Counted from the first letter of the stretch, positions 28,351 through 37,982 are shown. The stretch: 64,000 bases of DNA from Paenibacillus phyllosphaerae (GCF_014192105.1 NZ_JACHXK010000028.1:1-64000); one strand, 5' to 3'. Translations and numbers: made by a program. Notes: generated by a model not told the origin, from the letters alone.

Positions 28351-29646
28351 TCAAGCGCCGACATCCGTATTGGCTCTCGCCTCGCGCCTTGCGGCGCTGC
28401 GGCTGCGCAATAGACCGATCAGCGACGTCGGCGTCGGCTCGACATAAGCACTCGCATGCTCGTCGGGCGCGAGCACAACGCCCAGCTGATGATGCTCATT
28501 GGCAAATCGCGCACGCTGCAGGAATTTCACGTGACCAGCCAGATTAATAACCTCCAGCTTGCAAAACGCCGAGTTGATGTGCAGCGCGGCATGAAGTTCT
28601 TCCTTCGTCCGCACCAGCCGTCCGTTCACCTTATGGAGCAGCTCGCCGGCAGCAATTCCCATCGCCTCGGCCGGCGTACCTGGAATAACGGCCAGTACCC
28701 GCAGACCGTTCGGCGCATTCACATAGAACGGGCTTTTGCGTTCTTCGCGAAGCACGCTCATCAGCACGATCGCCTCATGAAGCACGAATGCAGCGATGGC
28801 AGCCGGCAACGTGAACGGCGTCCAATAGGCCGCCAAGATAGCCAATCCTCCAAGAAGCAGGCCGTAATACAGCAAGCTCCGGGAGGCTTCGCTCGCCTTC
28901 TCCTTCGGCAGCATCGTCCGCGTCAATTCGGTAAAGCCGAGCATCATCGGGAAGCTGAGCATCATCCAGCCTGCGCCTAACGAATCCCCGCTTAGCAGCG
29001 TCGACCAAGGGAGGGCAGCTTCCGTGCCTGATCCGGCAGCTGGCACGAGCAGCATAAGCGGTACCGGCCAGTAGCCCTGCAGCATATAGCCGCCGACAAG
29101 CTTGCCGCGCTTCCCTTCCAGAAACAAGGGACTGGCGAACCGGGAACCTTGCCAACCGACTAACAGCGCCTCGGCTAGATGCATAATCGCTACCAGGACG
29201 AGCAGCCCGGGAATATCAAGCGCCTGCAGCGAGGTAGAGACTGTGCCTAGCCAGTCGCCTCGATCGGATAGCGGCGTCCAACCGACAATCCACTGCAGCA
29301 CGCCGAGTACGCCGACGCTGTAGGCAAAGCACAGATAGCGCACGGAGAATACCGCCAGAATGACCGTCATCCCCCACATCCAAAGTACCGCTTCTTGCGT
29401 GATTTGAATGCCGAGGAAAAGACCGGCCACCGATACGAGCAAACCGACGAGCAAGCCCGAGGCGATCGTCCGCCCCAGCTCACGCGGCCACGCATGCAGC
29501 CGGACATGGAACATGGCCCGCTCCATCCGGGTCTGCCGCATATAGTAAAGCATCATGAGAATAATTCCGACGTAATAAAAGGGAGACAGCAGCAGCGACA
29601 ACGCCCCTGCTCCGACCTGGCCCAGCAGATCTAAAGCCGCGTCCAA
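28351..29646 (-). CDS. minJ: MinJ-like cell-division topological determinant (membrane protein with PDZ domain)
   Basis: A polytopic membrane protein of about 431 residues with roughly eight hydrophobic segments and a C-terminal PDZ domain (NGLRVLAVIPGTPAEAMGIAAGELLHKVNGR). MinJ bridges DivIVA and MinD at the poles and septum in Bacillus. The call rests on this architecture and on location: as in Bacillus it lies close to a ctp-type protease gene and ftsEX. The start is probably the TTG at 29646, with GAAGGAG 8 nt upstream; the frame stays open 32 codons further without a better site. It could be another PDZ membrane protein, but gene order makes MinJ likely. Confidence 0.78.
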   Translation of the reverse strand: MDAALDLLGQVGAGALSLLLSPFYYVGIILMMLYYMRQTRMERAMFHVRLHAWPRELGRTIASGLLVGLLVSVAGLFLGIQITQEAVLWMWGMTVILAVFSVRYLCFAYSVGVLGVLQWIVGWTPLSDRGDWLGTVSTSLQALDIPGLLVLVAIMHLAEALLVGWQGSRFASPLFLEGKRGKLVGGYMLQGYWPVPLMLLVPAAGSGTEAALPWSTLLSGDSLGAGWMMLSFPMMLGFTELTRTMLPKEKASEASRSLLYYGLLLGGLAILAAYWTPFTLPAAIAAFVLHEAIVLMSVLREERKSPFYVNAPNGLRVLAVIPGTPAEAMGIAAGELLHKVNGRLVRTKEELHAALHINSAFCKLEVINLAGHVKFLQRARFANEHHQLGVVLAPDEHASAYVEPTPTSLIGLLRSRSAARREARANTDVGA

Positions 29647-29786
29647 AGCATTCACTCCTTCGACAGTCTGGCTTGTGGCATGTAAAGTGACCGCTGATTG
29701 CCGCATTCCCCATCTCGCGACGATTCGGAACGTTAAGGCCAATCAGCTTGCATGGAAACGCCTAGCGAACCTTGCTTGCCCTCCAC

Positions 29787-29836
29787 AAAAAAAAGAAGGC
29801 CGAAAGCTGCCATACGATCGCGCAGCTTCAACCTTC
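29787..29836 (-). terminator. Intrinsic terminator after the ctp gene
   Basis: A long stem from GAAGG to CCTTC (29836-29795) with an inner AGCTGC/GCAGCT stem is followed by eight T on the minus strand, 40 nt after the stop codon. Confidence 0.88.
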
Positions 29837-29876
29837 CATACATTCGACGCCTGGGGCAAAAATTCCTGCCGGCGGC

Positions 29877-31334
29877 TTACTTCGTCTTTTCCTTCACGAC
29901 CTCGACCGCTTTGTTCAGCTGAGCATCATTCTTCTCATCACGGATCTGAGCGACTAGCGCCTCTTCAATCTTCTCCGCCGTCTGAACATCGACCTTGCCG
30001 GTAACGGTGAGCGACGCTTTCTTCTGGAACTGCTTCACGCTCTCGGCTGTCACCGCGGAGAAGTAACCGTCTTTGCGGTCGACCTTGTAGCCTAAGCCAT
30101 CCAGCATGATCTGCAGGCTGCGCACGTCCTCGCCGAGCGTATCCGGCTCAAGCGTCTTGGACTTGGACAGACGCGCGACCGTGTAGTAATCCGGCGGCAG
30201 CACTTCTACGTCCGGGGCCAGCCCCTTCTCATGCACCCAATTGCCGAGCGGCGTAAGCCATTTGGCAATCGTCATCTTCACGAGGCTACCATCACCGGTT
30301 GCTTTGTCGTAGCTGACCTGAACAGTGCCTTTGCCGAACGAATTCTCGCCGACCAACACGGCGCCGCCCGCTTCTTTCAGCGCTCCAGCGAGCACCTCCG
30401 AAGCGCTGGCGCTGCCCTTGTTCATCAGCACCGCGACCGGGTATTTCTTGCCCGTGCCTTTGGACAGCGTCTGCTCTTTCTCGCCGGTGCGATCCTCGAT
30501 CAGCACGATAGGCTTGCCTTGCGGAACAAAAGGCTGGGCAACCGATACGACGACAGGCAGCACGCCTCCCGGATTGTTGCGCACGTCAATGACGAGCCCT
30601 TTCATCCCCTGCTTCTCCAGACGATCCAGCTCCTCCAGGAAGCGTTCCCCCGTATTGAGCGAGAACTGGCGGATCTCGATCACGCCAACGCCGTCGCTGC
30701 GCAGATTCGAGTATACCGTCTCGTAGTCGATATCATCCCGAACGAGCACCAAATGGATCGGCTCGGTCACGCCTGCCCGCGCGATGATGAGCTTCACCTT
30801 CGTCCCCTTAGGACCGCGAATCTTGGCAACCGCATCATTCAGCGCAAGGCCTTCCAGCGAGTCGCCGTTGACGGAAAGCAGCACGTCCTTGGCCAGGACG
30901 CCGGCTTTGTCTGCCGGAGAATCCTTGATCGGGGAGACGACCGTTACTTTGCCATCCTGAAGCGCCACTTCCGCTCCGATGCCAGAGAAGGAACCTTCGA
31001 TCGATTCGGAGAAATGCTGTGCCGTCTCTTTCTCCATATAGACCGAATAAGGGTCATCCAGCGCCTCCATCATGCCCGTGATGGCGCCGTCCACGACTTT
31101 GGACCTGTCCACCTCTTTGTAATACTTCTGCTCGATCAGCTCCATGACGGCGTCCAGCTTGTCTTCTTCCTTGGTGGTCAAGCCATCCTGACCGGTGCTC
31201 TCCGAGGAAGCTGCGCCTGCCGTCTTCCCGCTTTCCATTGCGACCTGCCGATCGCTGACCACTAACGTGAGCATGACGGATACCGCCATGGTGAGCAGCA
31301 CGAAGGCGGCTACGGTACGTCCTTTGAATTGCAT
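29877..31334 (-). CDS. Carboxy-terminal processing protease (S41, CtpA/CtpB family)
   Basis: A 485-residue S41 protease with one N-terminal membrane anchor (TVAAFVLLTMAVSVMLTLVV). A PDZ domain (GIGAEVALQDGKVTVVSPI) is followed by the protease core with the serine in NKGSASASEVLAGAL and the lysine in GENSFGKGTVQ. A C-terminal peptidoglycan-binding domain closes the protein (EDVRSLQIMLDGLGYKVDRKDG). This layout matches Bacillus CtpA/CtpB, exported proteases that trim cell-wall or sporulation proteins. It lies between the M23 peptidase and minJ, the place CtpB occupies in Bacillus. Confidence 0.92.
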   Translation of the reverse strand: MQFKGRTVAAFVLLTMAVSVMLTLVVSDRQVAMESGKTAGAASSESTGQDGLTTKEEDKLDAVMELIEQKYYKEVDRSKVVDGAITGMMEALDDPYSVYMEKETAQHFSESIEGSFSGIGAEVALQDGKVTVVSPIKDSPADKAGVLAKDVLLSVNGDSLEGLALNDAVAKIRGPKGTKVKLIIARAGVTEPIHLVLVRDDIDYETVYSNLRSDGVGVIEIRQFSLNTGERFLEELDRLEKQGMKGLVIDVRNNPGGVLPVVVSVAQPFVPQGKPIVLIEDRTGEKEQTLSKGTGKKYPVAVLMNKGSASASEVLAGALKEAGGAVLVGENSFGKGTVQVSYDKATGDGSLVKMTIAKWLTPLGNWVHEKGLAPDVEVLPPDYYTVARLSKSKTLEPDTLGEDVRSLQIMLDGLGYKVDRKDGYFSAVTAESVKQFQKKASLTVTGKVDVQTAEKIEEALVAQIRDEKNDAQLNKAVEVVKEKTK

Positions 31335-31397
31335 CTAATCACCAGCTTCCTTTGGTCAATCCGATTATGTACCTCAACCGCAACATTCCTAGTATAT

Positions 31398-31441
31398 GAC
31401 AAGCCGCACCCATTTATTTGCGTATGTGGGTACGGCTTGTC
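31398..31441. terminator. Hairpin after the M23 peptidase gene
   Basis: GACAAGCCG and CGGCTTGTC form a perfect 9-bp stem, extended after a mismatch by ACCCA/TGGGT-like pairing. It lies 50 nt after the stop. No T-run is seen, so it may be a weak terminator or an mRNA-end stabiliser. Confidence 0.5.
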
Positions 31442-31492
31442 GTCTCATACAGCGTCTTACATCGGCGTAGTGCCGAATACGCTGCTATCCAG

Positions 31493-32680
31493 TTATTTCA
31501 AGTATTGCGACGGTTCCACCGGCGTTCCGTTCAGGCGCACCTCAAAGTGGAGATGGTTGCCGGTCGATTGGCCCGTGCTGCCAACCTCGGCGATCTTCTG
31601 GCCGCGTTTAACCGTCTCGCCCTTCTCGACCTTGATGCCGCCGTTACGGATATGTCCGTAAACGGTCCATAACCCGTTGCCATGATCAATGATGACGGCG
31701 TTGCCATACCCGCTCCACCATTGCGCAACCAGGACAGTACCGGATTCCGCCGCATAGATCGGCGTTCCTGCCGGCGCGGCCATGTCCATTCCCGCATGAA
31801 GCTTCTTCTTGCCCGTAATCGGATGAATGCGATAACCGTAGTTCGAAGATAAACGGTAGGAGTCCTGTAATGGGACGGCCAGCTTGCCGCCTTTATAGTA
31901 GGTCACTTTCTTCTTCTTCGAGGCAATGCGCTTCTGTTCTTCCAGATCGGCGACCTTCTTGGCCAGCTGCATGAGCAGCTCTTCCTGCTCTTCGCTGATC
32001 TCCTCGGATTCCTCGGCCTTCTCTTCATACGACGCGACAAGAACTTCCTTCTCCTGTTCCTTATCGACGAGGAAACCTTGATAATCCTCAAGCTTGGCAT
32101 ACATCGTGCGAACTTCGCCGAGCGTCTGCTCGACTTGGATTTTCTTCTCGGCAACAAGCGCCTTGTCTTCCTTGTGGCTCGCCAGAATCTCGCGATCCTG
32201 ACCTAAGATCGACTTCAAGCTGTCGAAGCGGTCGAGGAAATCGCCGAAGCTCGTGGAGCTGAGCAGCACATCCAAGTAAGACACGAAACCGTTCGTATAC
32301 ATCAGGCGAATCCGCGACTGGAGCAGCTTGTCCTGGGAAGCGACGCGCTGCTCGGCCTCCTGCAGTTCCTCGCCGGTCTTCAGCAGTTTCTCTTCCGTCG
32401 TATCGATCTGCGATTGTACGCCGGTCAGCTGCGTGCCAACCGTGTCGATCTGCGACAGGATGTTATCCATCGTCTGCTTGGTGGCCACGGACTGCTTCTC
32501 GTAGTAGGCTTTATACGTGTCGGCCTGTTTCCGGTTCTGAGTGGCAGCTTCCATCTGCTGCCGGACTTTCTCGAGTTCCTTGTTAATCTTATCCACTTGC
32601 GACGCAGCGTAACCGCTGTAGGGTTGAAACATAAAGGCTGCGAGTATGACAACGGCCAGGGTGGCGAGACCTTTCTTCAC
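31493..32680 (-). CDS. Coiled-coil M23 peptidoglycan endopeptidase (FtsEX-linked)
   Basis: A 395-residue exported protein with a signal peptide (LATLAVVILAAFMFQPYSGYA), about 220 residues of coiled coil, and a C-terminal LytM/M23 domain. The zinc ligands are in KLHAGMDMA and NHLHFEV. Coiled coil plus M23 is the EnvC-like plan of hydrolases or activators that FtsEX switches on across the membrane. It is the next gene after ftsX (14 nt gap), so regulation by FtsEX is very likely; in Bacillus the corresponding partner is CwlO. Both zinc motifs look intact, so it is probably an active endopeptidase. The start is a GTG with AGGAGG 10 nt upstream. Confidence 0.92.
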   Translation of the reverse strand: MKKGLATLAVVILAAFMFQPYSGYAASQVDKINKELEKVRQQMEAATQNRKQADTYKAYYEKQSVATKQTMDNILSQIDTVGTQLTGVQSQIDTTEEKLLKTGEELQEAEQRVASQDKLLQSRIRLMYTNGFVSYLDVLLSSTSFGDFLDRFDSLKSILGQDREILASHKEDKALVAEKKIQVEQTLGEVRTMYAKLEDYQGFLVDKEQEKEVLVASYEEKAEESEEISEEQEELLMQLAKKVADLEEQKRIASKKKKVTYYKGGKLAVPLQDSYRLSSNYGYRIHPITGKKKLHAGMDMAAPAGTPIYAAESGTVLVAQWWSGYGNAVIIDHGNGLWTVYGHIRNGGIKVEKGETVKRGQKIAEVGSTGQSTGNHLHFEVRLNGTPVEPSQYLK

Positions 32681-32694
32681 GTTCGACTTTCCTC

Positions 32695-33612
32695 CTACAC
32701 CTTTAAGTATTTGCGTACCGATATGGTGCTGCCCCAGATGCCGATGACCGTACCAAGTCCCATGAGCAGCAACGCGACGAGCAGCCCGACTTCCTTCAGG
32801 GTGACCAGCTTGATCATCATCAGTCCAAGATCAAATTGAGAGGCAGATACAAGCTTGTGATACCCGTAGAGCAGCAATACGGTCGTAATGAGCGAGCCGC
32901 TGATGCCGATGAGCGCGCCTTCGATAAAGAACGGCCAACGGATAAAATGGTTCGTGGCGCCGACCAGCTTCATAATCCCGATCTCGCGGCGTCTGGCGAG
33001 AATCGTCATCTTGATCGTCGTGGAGATGAGGAACATGGCCGTAATCGCAAGGCCCCCCACGATAACGAGGCCGATATTGCGCACCGCGTTCGTCACCTTG
33101 AACAGCGTCTCAACGGTGCCTTTGCCGTACTTGACGCTCATGAACGGATTCACTTGGCTCGTCTGGCCGAGCGCTTCGATCTTCTTCGCGGCGAAGGATA
33201 TCGTCTGCGGATCGAACACCTCGATCGTAAAAGAGTCCGGCAGCGGATTATTCTCCGCATCATAGCCTTCCAGCAGGTCCGCGCTCTCCGCCCCCATGCT
33301 TTCACGAAGCTGTTCCAATCCCTGTTCCTTCGATACGTATTCCACCTTGCTCACTTCCGGGATGTTCGCAATCTGCGTCTTCAGCGAATCGATCGTCGCT
33401 TGCTGCGTGTCCAGCTGAAGGAAGACGCGGATTTGAACCTGGCTCTCGATCTGGCTCGCCAGGTTATTCACATTAAGCGCCAGCAGCAGGAACACGCCCA
33501 GAATGAACAACGAGATGACGATCGAGCTGATCGATGCGAACGTCATCCAACCGTTGCGGGCGATATTCTTGAAACCTTCGCGCAAATGGCGCAGGAACGT
33601 GTTAACTTTCAT
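32695..33612 (-). CDS. ftsX: Cell division ABC transporter permease FtsX
   Basis: FtsX is the membrane half of the FtsEX complex, which transmits ATP hydrolysis into activation of cell-wall hydrolases. The 305-residue protein has a first helix after an amphipathic start (FASISSIVISLFILGVFLLLAL), an extracellular domain of about 110 residues (IRVFLQLDTQQATIDSLKTQ...), then three C-terminal helices. GAGGAG lies 9 nt before the ATG, which overlaps the end of ftsE by 11 nt, so the two are translationally coupled. Confidence 0.96.
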   Translation of the reverse strand: MKVNTFLRHLREGFKNIARNGWMTFASISSIVISLFILGVFLLLALNVNNLASQIESQVQIRVFLQLDTQQATIDSLKTQIANIPEVSKVEYVSKEQGLEQLRESMGAESADLLEGYDAENNPLPDSFTIEVFDPQTISFAAKKIEALGQTSQVNPFMSVKYGKGTVETLFKVTNAVRNIGLVIVGGLAITAMFLISTTIKMTILARRREIGIMKLVGATNHFIRWPFFIEGALIGISGSLITTVLLLYGYHKLVSASQFDLGLMMIKLVTLKEVGLLVALLLMGLGTVIGIWGSTISVRKYLKV

Positions 33613-34288
33613 AGCCGTAATCTCCTCTCACTTCATCGCGAACGATGAGGCCAGACTCGATGGCAATGACACGCTTGCGCATGGTATTGACGATCTCTTT
33701 GTTATGGGTGGCCATGACGATCGTGGTGCCGCGGAAATTAATCTCCTCCAGCAGGTTCATGATGCCCCATGACGTCTCCGGATCCAGGTTGCCGGTAGGC
33801 TCGTCCGCTACGATAACGGACGGGTTGTTCACGATCGCTCTGGCAATGGCGATCCGCTGCTGCTCGCCGCCTGACAGCTGAGCCGGCAAGGACGCGTGCT
33901 TCCCGCGAAGGCCGACAAGCTCGAGCACTTCCATCGTCCGTTTCTTGATGATGCGGCGCGGCGCTTCGATGACTTCCATCGCGAAGGCGATGTTCTCATA
34001 CGCCGTCATCTTCGGCAACAGCCGATAATCTTGGAATATGACGCCGATGTTGCGGCGGACATAAGGGATTTTGCGCGGCTTCAGCTTGCCGATATTGAAC
34101 CCGTTGACCGAAATCTGGCCTTTGGTCGGCACTTCCTCCCGGTAAATCAATTTCATGAATGTCGATTTGCCCGCGCCTGACGGACCGACTAAATAAACGA
34201 ACTCATTGCGCTCTATAAGAACGGAGACACCGCGCAAGGCATGTGTGCCGTCCGCGTACGTCTTCCAGACGTCCTGCATTTCAATCAC
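33602..34288 (-). CDS. ftsE: Cell division ATP-binding protein FtsE
   Basis: The cytoplasmic ABC ATPase partner of FtsX, 228 residues. It shows Walker [14 protein letters not shown], the signature [15 protein letters not shown] and Walker [14 protein letters not shown]. It begins with a GTG, with AGGATG 7 nt upstream. It heads the block ftsE-ftsX-M23 peptidase-ctp-minJ on the minus strand. Confidence 0.97.
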   Translation of the reverse strand: MIEMQDVWKTYADGTHALRGVSVLIERNEFVYLVGPSGAGKSTFMKLIYREEVPTKGQISVNGFNIGKLKPRKIPYVRRNIGVIFQDYRLLPKMTAYENIAFAMEVIEAPRRIIKKRTMEVLELVGLRGKHASLPAQLSGGEQQRIAIARAIVNNPSVIVADEPTGNLDPETSWGIMNLLEEINFRGTTIVMATHNKEIVNTMRKRVIAIESGLIVRDEVRGDYGYES

Positions 34289-34724
34289 GATATCACATCC
34301 TGTAGATATTCAGCTTATTGGTATTCGACATAAATATGGCAATTCCTCTAGAAACGCCGCGAATTCACCATTTTTCATAATTCTAATGAGAAGCTTGGGA
34401 CTAATCGTACGACCGGATCGCTAACCGTGATTCGACAGAATCAAACATGGCGCGCGTGTTGTTCTTAGTATAGCTTTTTTCAAACGAGGATGGTGCCATC
34501 AAAATTTAACGTTTCTCCCTTATCTTTAAGTAGCCGTCAGAATTTCCGTTCCTGCTGCATATACATCTTCAACGATGTTCGCTTGAAGAACGTTCAAAAA
34601 GTCGACCGTCCAGCACCGAGAAGGTTGCGTAAAGGTGAAGAAGGAAGAAGGGACACTCCCTGATAGGCTTCGTGATCAATGGGTGACTTTTTGAACAATA
34701 CCTCTTGAAGAAAGGTGGGAAGGC
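34289..34724. other. Divergent intergenic region with inverted-repeat element
   Basis: This 436-nt spacer between ftsE (minus) and the VanW gene (plus) must hold both promoters; none is close enough to consensus for a firm call (a TATACT lies near 34460 for ftsE). Its right third is the 105-nt element bounded by a 12-bp inverted repeat, listed separately. Confidence 0.6.
34592..34696. repeat. MITE-like element with 12-bp perfect terminal inverted repeats
   Basis: GTTCAAAAAGTC (34592-34603) and its exact complement GACTTTTTGAAC (34685-34696) bound 81 nt. The inside has no convincing gene. Size and perfect ends suit a miniature inverted-repeat element or a decayed insertion-sequence remnant; no clear target duplication is seen. 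The right end lies only 28 nt before the VanW start codon. Confidence 0.5.
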
Positions 34725-36200
34725 ATGAAAATCTGGCATGGCATCGGCATCGCAATCTTCGCGTTGCTTCTGGTCTTCTCGATCGGATGGGGAATGTTAT
34801 GGATATATGGACAGCGGGACACCGTGCCTGAAAGTGTGAAAGTATCGGCCGTATCGGACGGCAGTCTGACGCTGCAAGGGGAGACCGCGATCGCAATCGG
34901 CGGTCTCCCGCTCGATGAAGCGCTGAAGCTGGTGAAACAGCACTCATTGGCCGCAAGTAAGGTGCGACTTACGATTCAAGCCAACGATACCGGCAAGGAT
35001 GAGCGATCTTGGACGCTTGATCAACTCGGGTTCAAGGCCCAAGTTCAGGGGGCTGTGCAAGCGCTGGAAGGCCTTCGTACGGGCGGAATATGGACAAGGG
35101 CCAAATACCGCTATCTGTTCGATAGGCAGCTTCACGTTACGCTTGGATGGGATGCCGGCTTGCTCGACAAGGCGGTAAGGCAACAATGGGGGCTTCTCGA
35201 GGCCAACGCTCCCGTGAATGCGACACGAACCATCAAGTCGGACGACTCCATCATCTACACGCCGCATTCGGACGCTTACCGGATCGATACCAAGACGCTT
35301 GCCGCCGCCGCGGGCAAGGCGATTGCGCAAGCGCAAACCCCGCAATGGGGAGCGCAGGGCAAGCCTGTCGTGCTCGATCTGCCGCTGATGCTCGTCCATC
35401 CGAACATGACGCTCGACAAACTGAAGGCGCAAGGCGTCGCCCGCAAAATAGCGGAGTTCACTACCGACTTCAGCACAAGCGGCTCCGGCCGCGCCTACAA
35501 CGTGACTTCGACAGCCAAGATCCTGAATAACTGGGAGCTTGCGCCGGGCGAAATATTCGATTACCGCAAGGTTATTGCCGCTACTCGCGAAGGCTATGGC
35601 TTCCGCGAGGCGCCGGTCATCCTGAACGGCGAGCTCGTCCCGGGGATCGGCGGCGGCATTTGCCAAGTGTCCAGCACGCTGTACAATACCGTATTGCTGG
35701 CTGGCCTTGATATGACGGAACGGCGCAACCATTCGCTGCCGGTCTCCTATTTGCCTATGGGACGAGATGCCACGTTCGCCGAGGGCTACATTAACTTCCG
35801 GTTCAAAAACACGACGGGCAAACATCTGATCATTCGCACGGAAGCGTCCGGCGGCAAACTGACGGTGAAGCTGTTCGGCACGATGGAGAAAGGCGTCTCC
35901 TACACGCTTGCTTCCAAAACCATCGAGGAGATTGCGCCGACGATCAAGGAAGTCCCTTCCGCTGCCGTCCAGCCCGGCGACCGGCTGCTCATGACGCCAG
36001 GCAAGCCCGGCTACGTCGTCGAGACATACCGGACGAAGCTCGTCGACGGCAAAGCCGTTGCGACCAAGCGAATCTCGCGCGACAAATACAAAGCGCAGGC
36101 GGCCGTCTACGCCGTAGCCCCGGAGAATGCCGGTCCTCACGGCAGCCAGGGCCAGCATGGCAAAGGCAAAGAGCTGCTGGAGGACGGCGTTACCGACTAA
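34725..36200 (+). CDS. VanW family protein
   Basis: A 491-residue protein with an N-terminal membrane anchor (GIGIAIFALLLVFSIGWGMLWIY). A putative peptidoglycan-binding region (about 60-240) and a VanW domain (ILNNWELAPGEIFDYRKVI...GGGICQVSSTLYN...RRNHSLPVSYLP) follow. A C-terminal G5-like region comes after that. VanW is an accessory protein of some vancomycin resistance clusters, but most VanW proteins in Firmicutes are housekeeping envelope proteins of unknown role; no van genes are nearby, so resistance should not be inferred. GGTGGGAAGG lies just before the ATG. Confidence 0.88.
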   Translation: MKIWHGIGIAIFALLLVFSIGWGMLWIYGQRDTVPESVKVSAVSDGSLTLQGETAIAIGGLPLDEALKLVKQHSLAASKVRLTIQANDTGKDERSWTLDQLGFKAQVQGAVQALEGLRTGGIWTRAKYRYLFDRQLHVTLGWDAGLLDKAVRQQWGLLEANAPVNATRTIKSDDSIIYTPHSDAYRIDTKTLAAAAGKAIAQAQTPQWGAQGKPVVLDLPLMLVHPNMTLDKLKAQGVARKIAEFTTDFSTSGSGRAYNVTSTAKILNNWELAPGEIFDYRKVIAATREGYGFREAPVILNGELVPGIGGGICQVSSTLYNTVLLAGLDMTERRNHSLPVSYLPMGRDATFAEGYINFRFKNTTGKHLIIRTEASGGKLTVKLFGTMEKGVSYTLASKTIEEIAPTIKEVPSAAVQPGDRLLMTPGKPGYVVETYRTKLVDGKAVATKRISRDKYKAQAAVYAVAPENAGPHGSQGQHGKGKELLEDGVTD

Positions 36201-36254
36201 GTGGATTACCGGCGTCCAGCATGCGTGCATATCGCAGTCACATAAAGTCCATGT

Positions 36255-36297
36255 ACCAGCCTCGAGGCCATGCTTCGCGGCTGGTCGTTGTTTTATT
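36255..36297 (+). terminator. Intrinsic terminator of the VanW gene
   Basis: ACCAGCC (36255-36261) and GGCTGGT (36279-36285) pair, and CGTTGTTTTATTT follows. Confidence 0.8.
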
Positions 36298-36387
36298 TAA
36301 CCATCATGGGCAAAGAGGATTCGGTCGAATTTTGTCGAAATACAACAGCAACAGACTGGCCGAAGGAGGGATTCAGGTATCCGCAAC

Positions 36388-37977
36388 ATGTTCGCTATAC
36401 GGCCTCTTCGCTTGCGCCTGATCCATGTCCTGATCGGCCTTGTGCTGATTTCGATTGTCGGGACGAGCACCATTCAGAACATTGCCGGCATTCTGACGCA
36501 AAAGAAGACGCTTACCGATTCGACTCTCCATACGAATTATGAGCAGGCGCTTAAGTTAAGCGAAACGATGAATACGCTGCTCGGCTCCATGCAATCCAGT
36601 CTGGAATCGGCCGCCCAAGCCTTCTCCGCCCATAAGCTCGCCAGCATTCAGGAGCCGCTTGATCTTCTGCTCAACAGCAGTCAGTTGTTCAATTCGGTCT
36701 TCCTGGTGAACGCTTCCGGCGTCATTACCGGGATCTCCCCCGCGTCGGTCGGCTTGACGGGATCCAACATGGACGGGGAGCTGTGCGAAATACCGCTAAC
36801 CCTTAAGCGACCTTATATTACGTCCCCCTATATTGGGCTTAGCGGAAGAATGGTCGTGCTATTTACGCACCCGATCTTCGATGAGCACGGCGCTTATCTC
36901 GGCTTTGTAGGCGGTTCGATCTATCTCCGCGAGGATAATGTATTCACCCGGATCTTCGGCAATCAGCCTCGATCCCAGAACGGCACCTACCATTACGTCG
37001 TCGATAGCGAAGGACATCTGATCTATCACCCGACTATCGAGCGAATCGGCGTCGATGTCAGCGCGAACGCCGTCGTCAGCCAAGTCTTGACCGGAGCTTC
37101 CGGCTATAGCAAAGTGACCAATACCCAAGACATTCCTTTTCTTGCCGGCTACGCGAGCGTAGGGCGTAACAGCTGGGGCATTATTGTTCAGACGCCGCAA
37201 ACCGTTATCGATGAATCCGGCAGCACGATGATCCGCAACCAAATCAAGTATGCGACGCCGTTCGTCCTGCTTCTGTTGCTGTTCACGCTGATCGTGGCCC
37301 GGCGACTGTCGATGCCGTTCACGGCTCTGACCGATACGGCTAGACGGATTGCCAGCGGCGAGCGCGTCGCCAAGCTTCCCTCCCCGTCGGTCTGGAACTA
37401 CGAAGCGTTCCATCTGAACCGGGCGGTTACCCTTGCGGTGCGAGGACTTCAGAAGAAAGCCGATCATTATTCGGTCGAGGCGCATACGGATGCCTTAACC
37501 GGCCTTATGAACCGTCGCACGTTCGAGAGCACGACGCAAGTATGGGTAAGCGGCAGCGTACCGTTTGCGATTATTGTGCTTGATATCGACCATTTTAAAT
37601 CGATCAACGACCGCTACGGACATCAAATCGGCGACGAGGTCTTGAAATTCGCAGCCGAATTGCTTCAGGCCGAAACCCGGCGAGACGAAATCTGCTGCCG
37701 GTATGGCGGCGAGGAATTCGTGATCTTGCTGCCGCATACGAAGGCGGAGCATGCTTATGAAGTCGCTGAACGGATCCGCAAGCATCTGGAGCGAACGCCG
37801 AGCCCGGTCGGCGCTCCCATTACCATATCGATCGGCATCTCCCGCTTCCCTAACCGGGAGCTTGGGTTCGAAGAAGCGTTCTATCTTGCGGACCAAGCGC
37901 TCTATGCAGCCAAAAACTCCGGACGCAACCGTACCGTCATTAGCGATGAAATACGCGCCGCGTCCGATTTCGATTAA
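36388..37977 (+). CDS. Membrane diguanylate cyclase with extracellular Cache sensor
   Basis: A 529-residue c-di-GMP synthase. An N-terminal helix (LIHVLIGLVLISIVGTSTI) is followed by a double-Cache type extracytoplasmic sensor (about 40-285), a second helix (PFVLLLLLFTLIVA), a HAMP domain and a GGDEF domain. The active-site loop reads RYGGEEF, an intact GG(D/E)EF variant, and DIDHFKSINDRYGH and DQALYAAKNSGRN are typical. I do not see the RxxD inhibitory site. The ATG has AGGT 9 nt upstream and a stronger GGAGGG about 18 nt upstream, so the start is moderately sure. Its ligand is unknown; targets could include motility genes. Confidence 0.9.
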   Translation: MFAIRPLRLRLIHVLIGLVLISIVGTSTIQNIAGILTQKKTLTDSTLHTNYEQALKLSETMNTLLGSMQSSLESAAQAFSAHKLASIQEPLDLLLNSSQLFNSVFLVNASGVITGISPASVGLTGSNMDGELCEIPLTLKRPYITSPYIGLSGRMVVLFTHPIFDEHGAYLGFVGGSIYLREDNVFTRIFGNQPRSQNGTYHYVVDSEGHLIYHPTIERIGVDVSANAVVSQVLTGASGYSKVTNTQDIPFLAGYASVGRNSWGIIVQTPQTVIDESGSTMIRNQIKYATPFVLLLLLFTLIVARRLSMPFTALTDTARRIASGERVAKLPSPSVWNYEAFHLNRAVTLAVRGLQKKADHYSVEAHTDALTGLMNRRTFESTTQVWVSGSVPFAIIVLDIDHFKSINDRYGHQIGDEVLKFAAELLQAETRRDEICCRYGGEEFVILLPHTKAEHAYEVAERIRKHLERTPSPVGAPITISIGISRFPNRELGFEEAFYLADQALYAAKNSGRNRTVISDEIRAASDFD

Positions 37978-37982
37978 ATCGA

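Noticed and set aside
34594-34956. 120-codon minus-strand frame over the inverted-repeat element
   Set aside because: Half of it is antisense to the VanW gene and the rest crosses the element; composition does not look like a protein and no ribosome site was found.
34725-36200. Vancomycin resistance function for the VanW protein
   Set aside because: VanW-domain proteins are widespread outside van clusters; no vanH, vanA/B, vanX, vanR or vanS genes are present.
34944-36230. 428-codon open frame on the minus strand opposite the VanW gene
   Set aside because: Antisense shadow of a well-supported gene; no ribosome site or domain.
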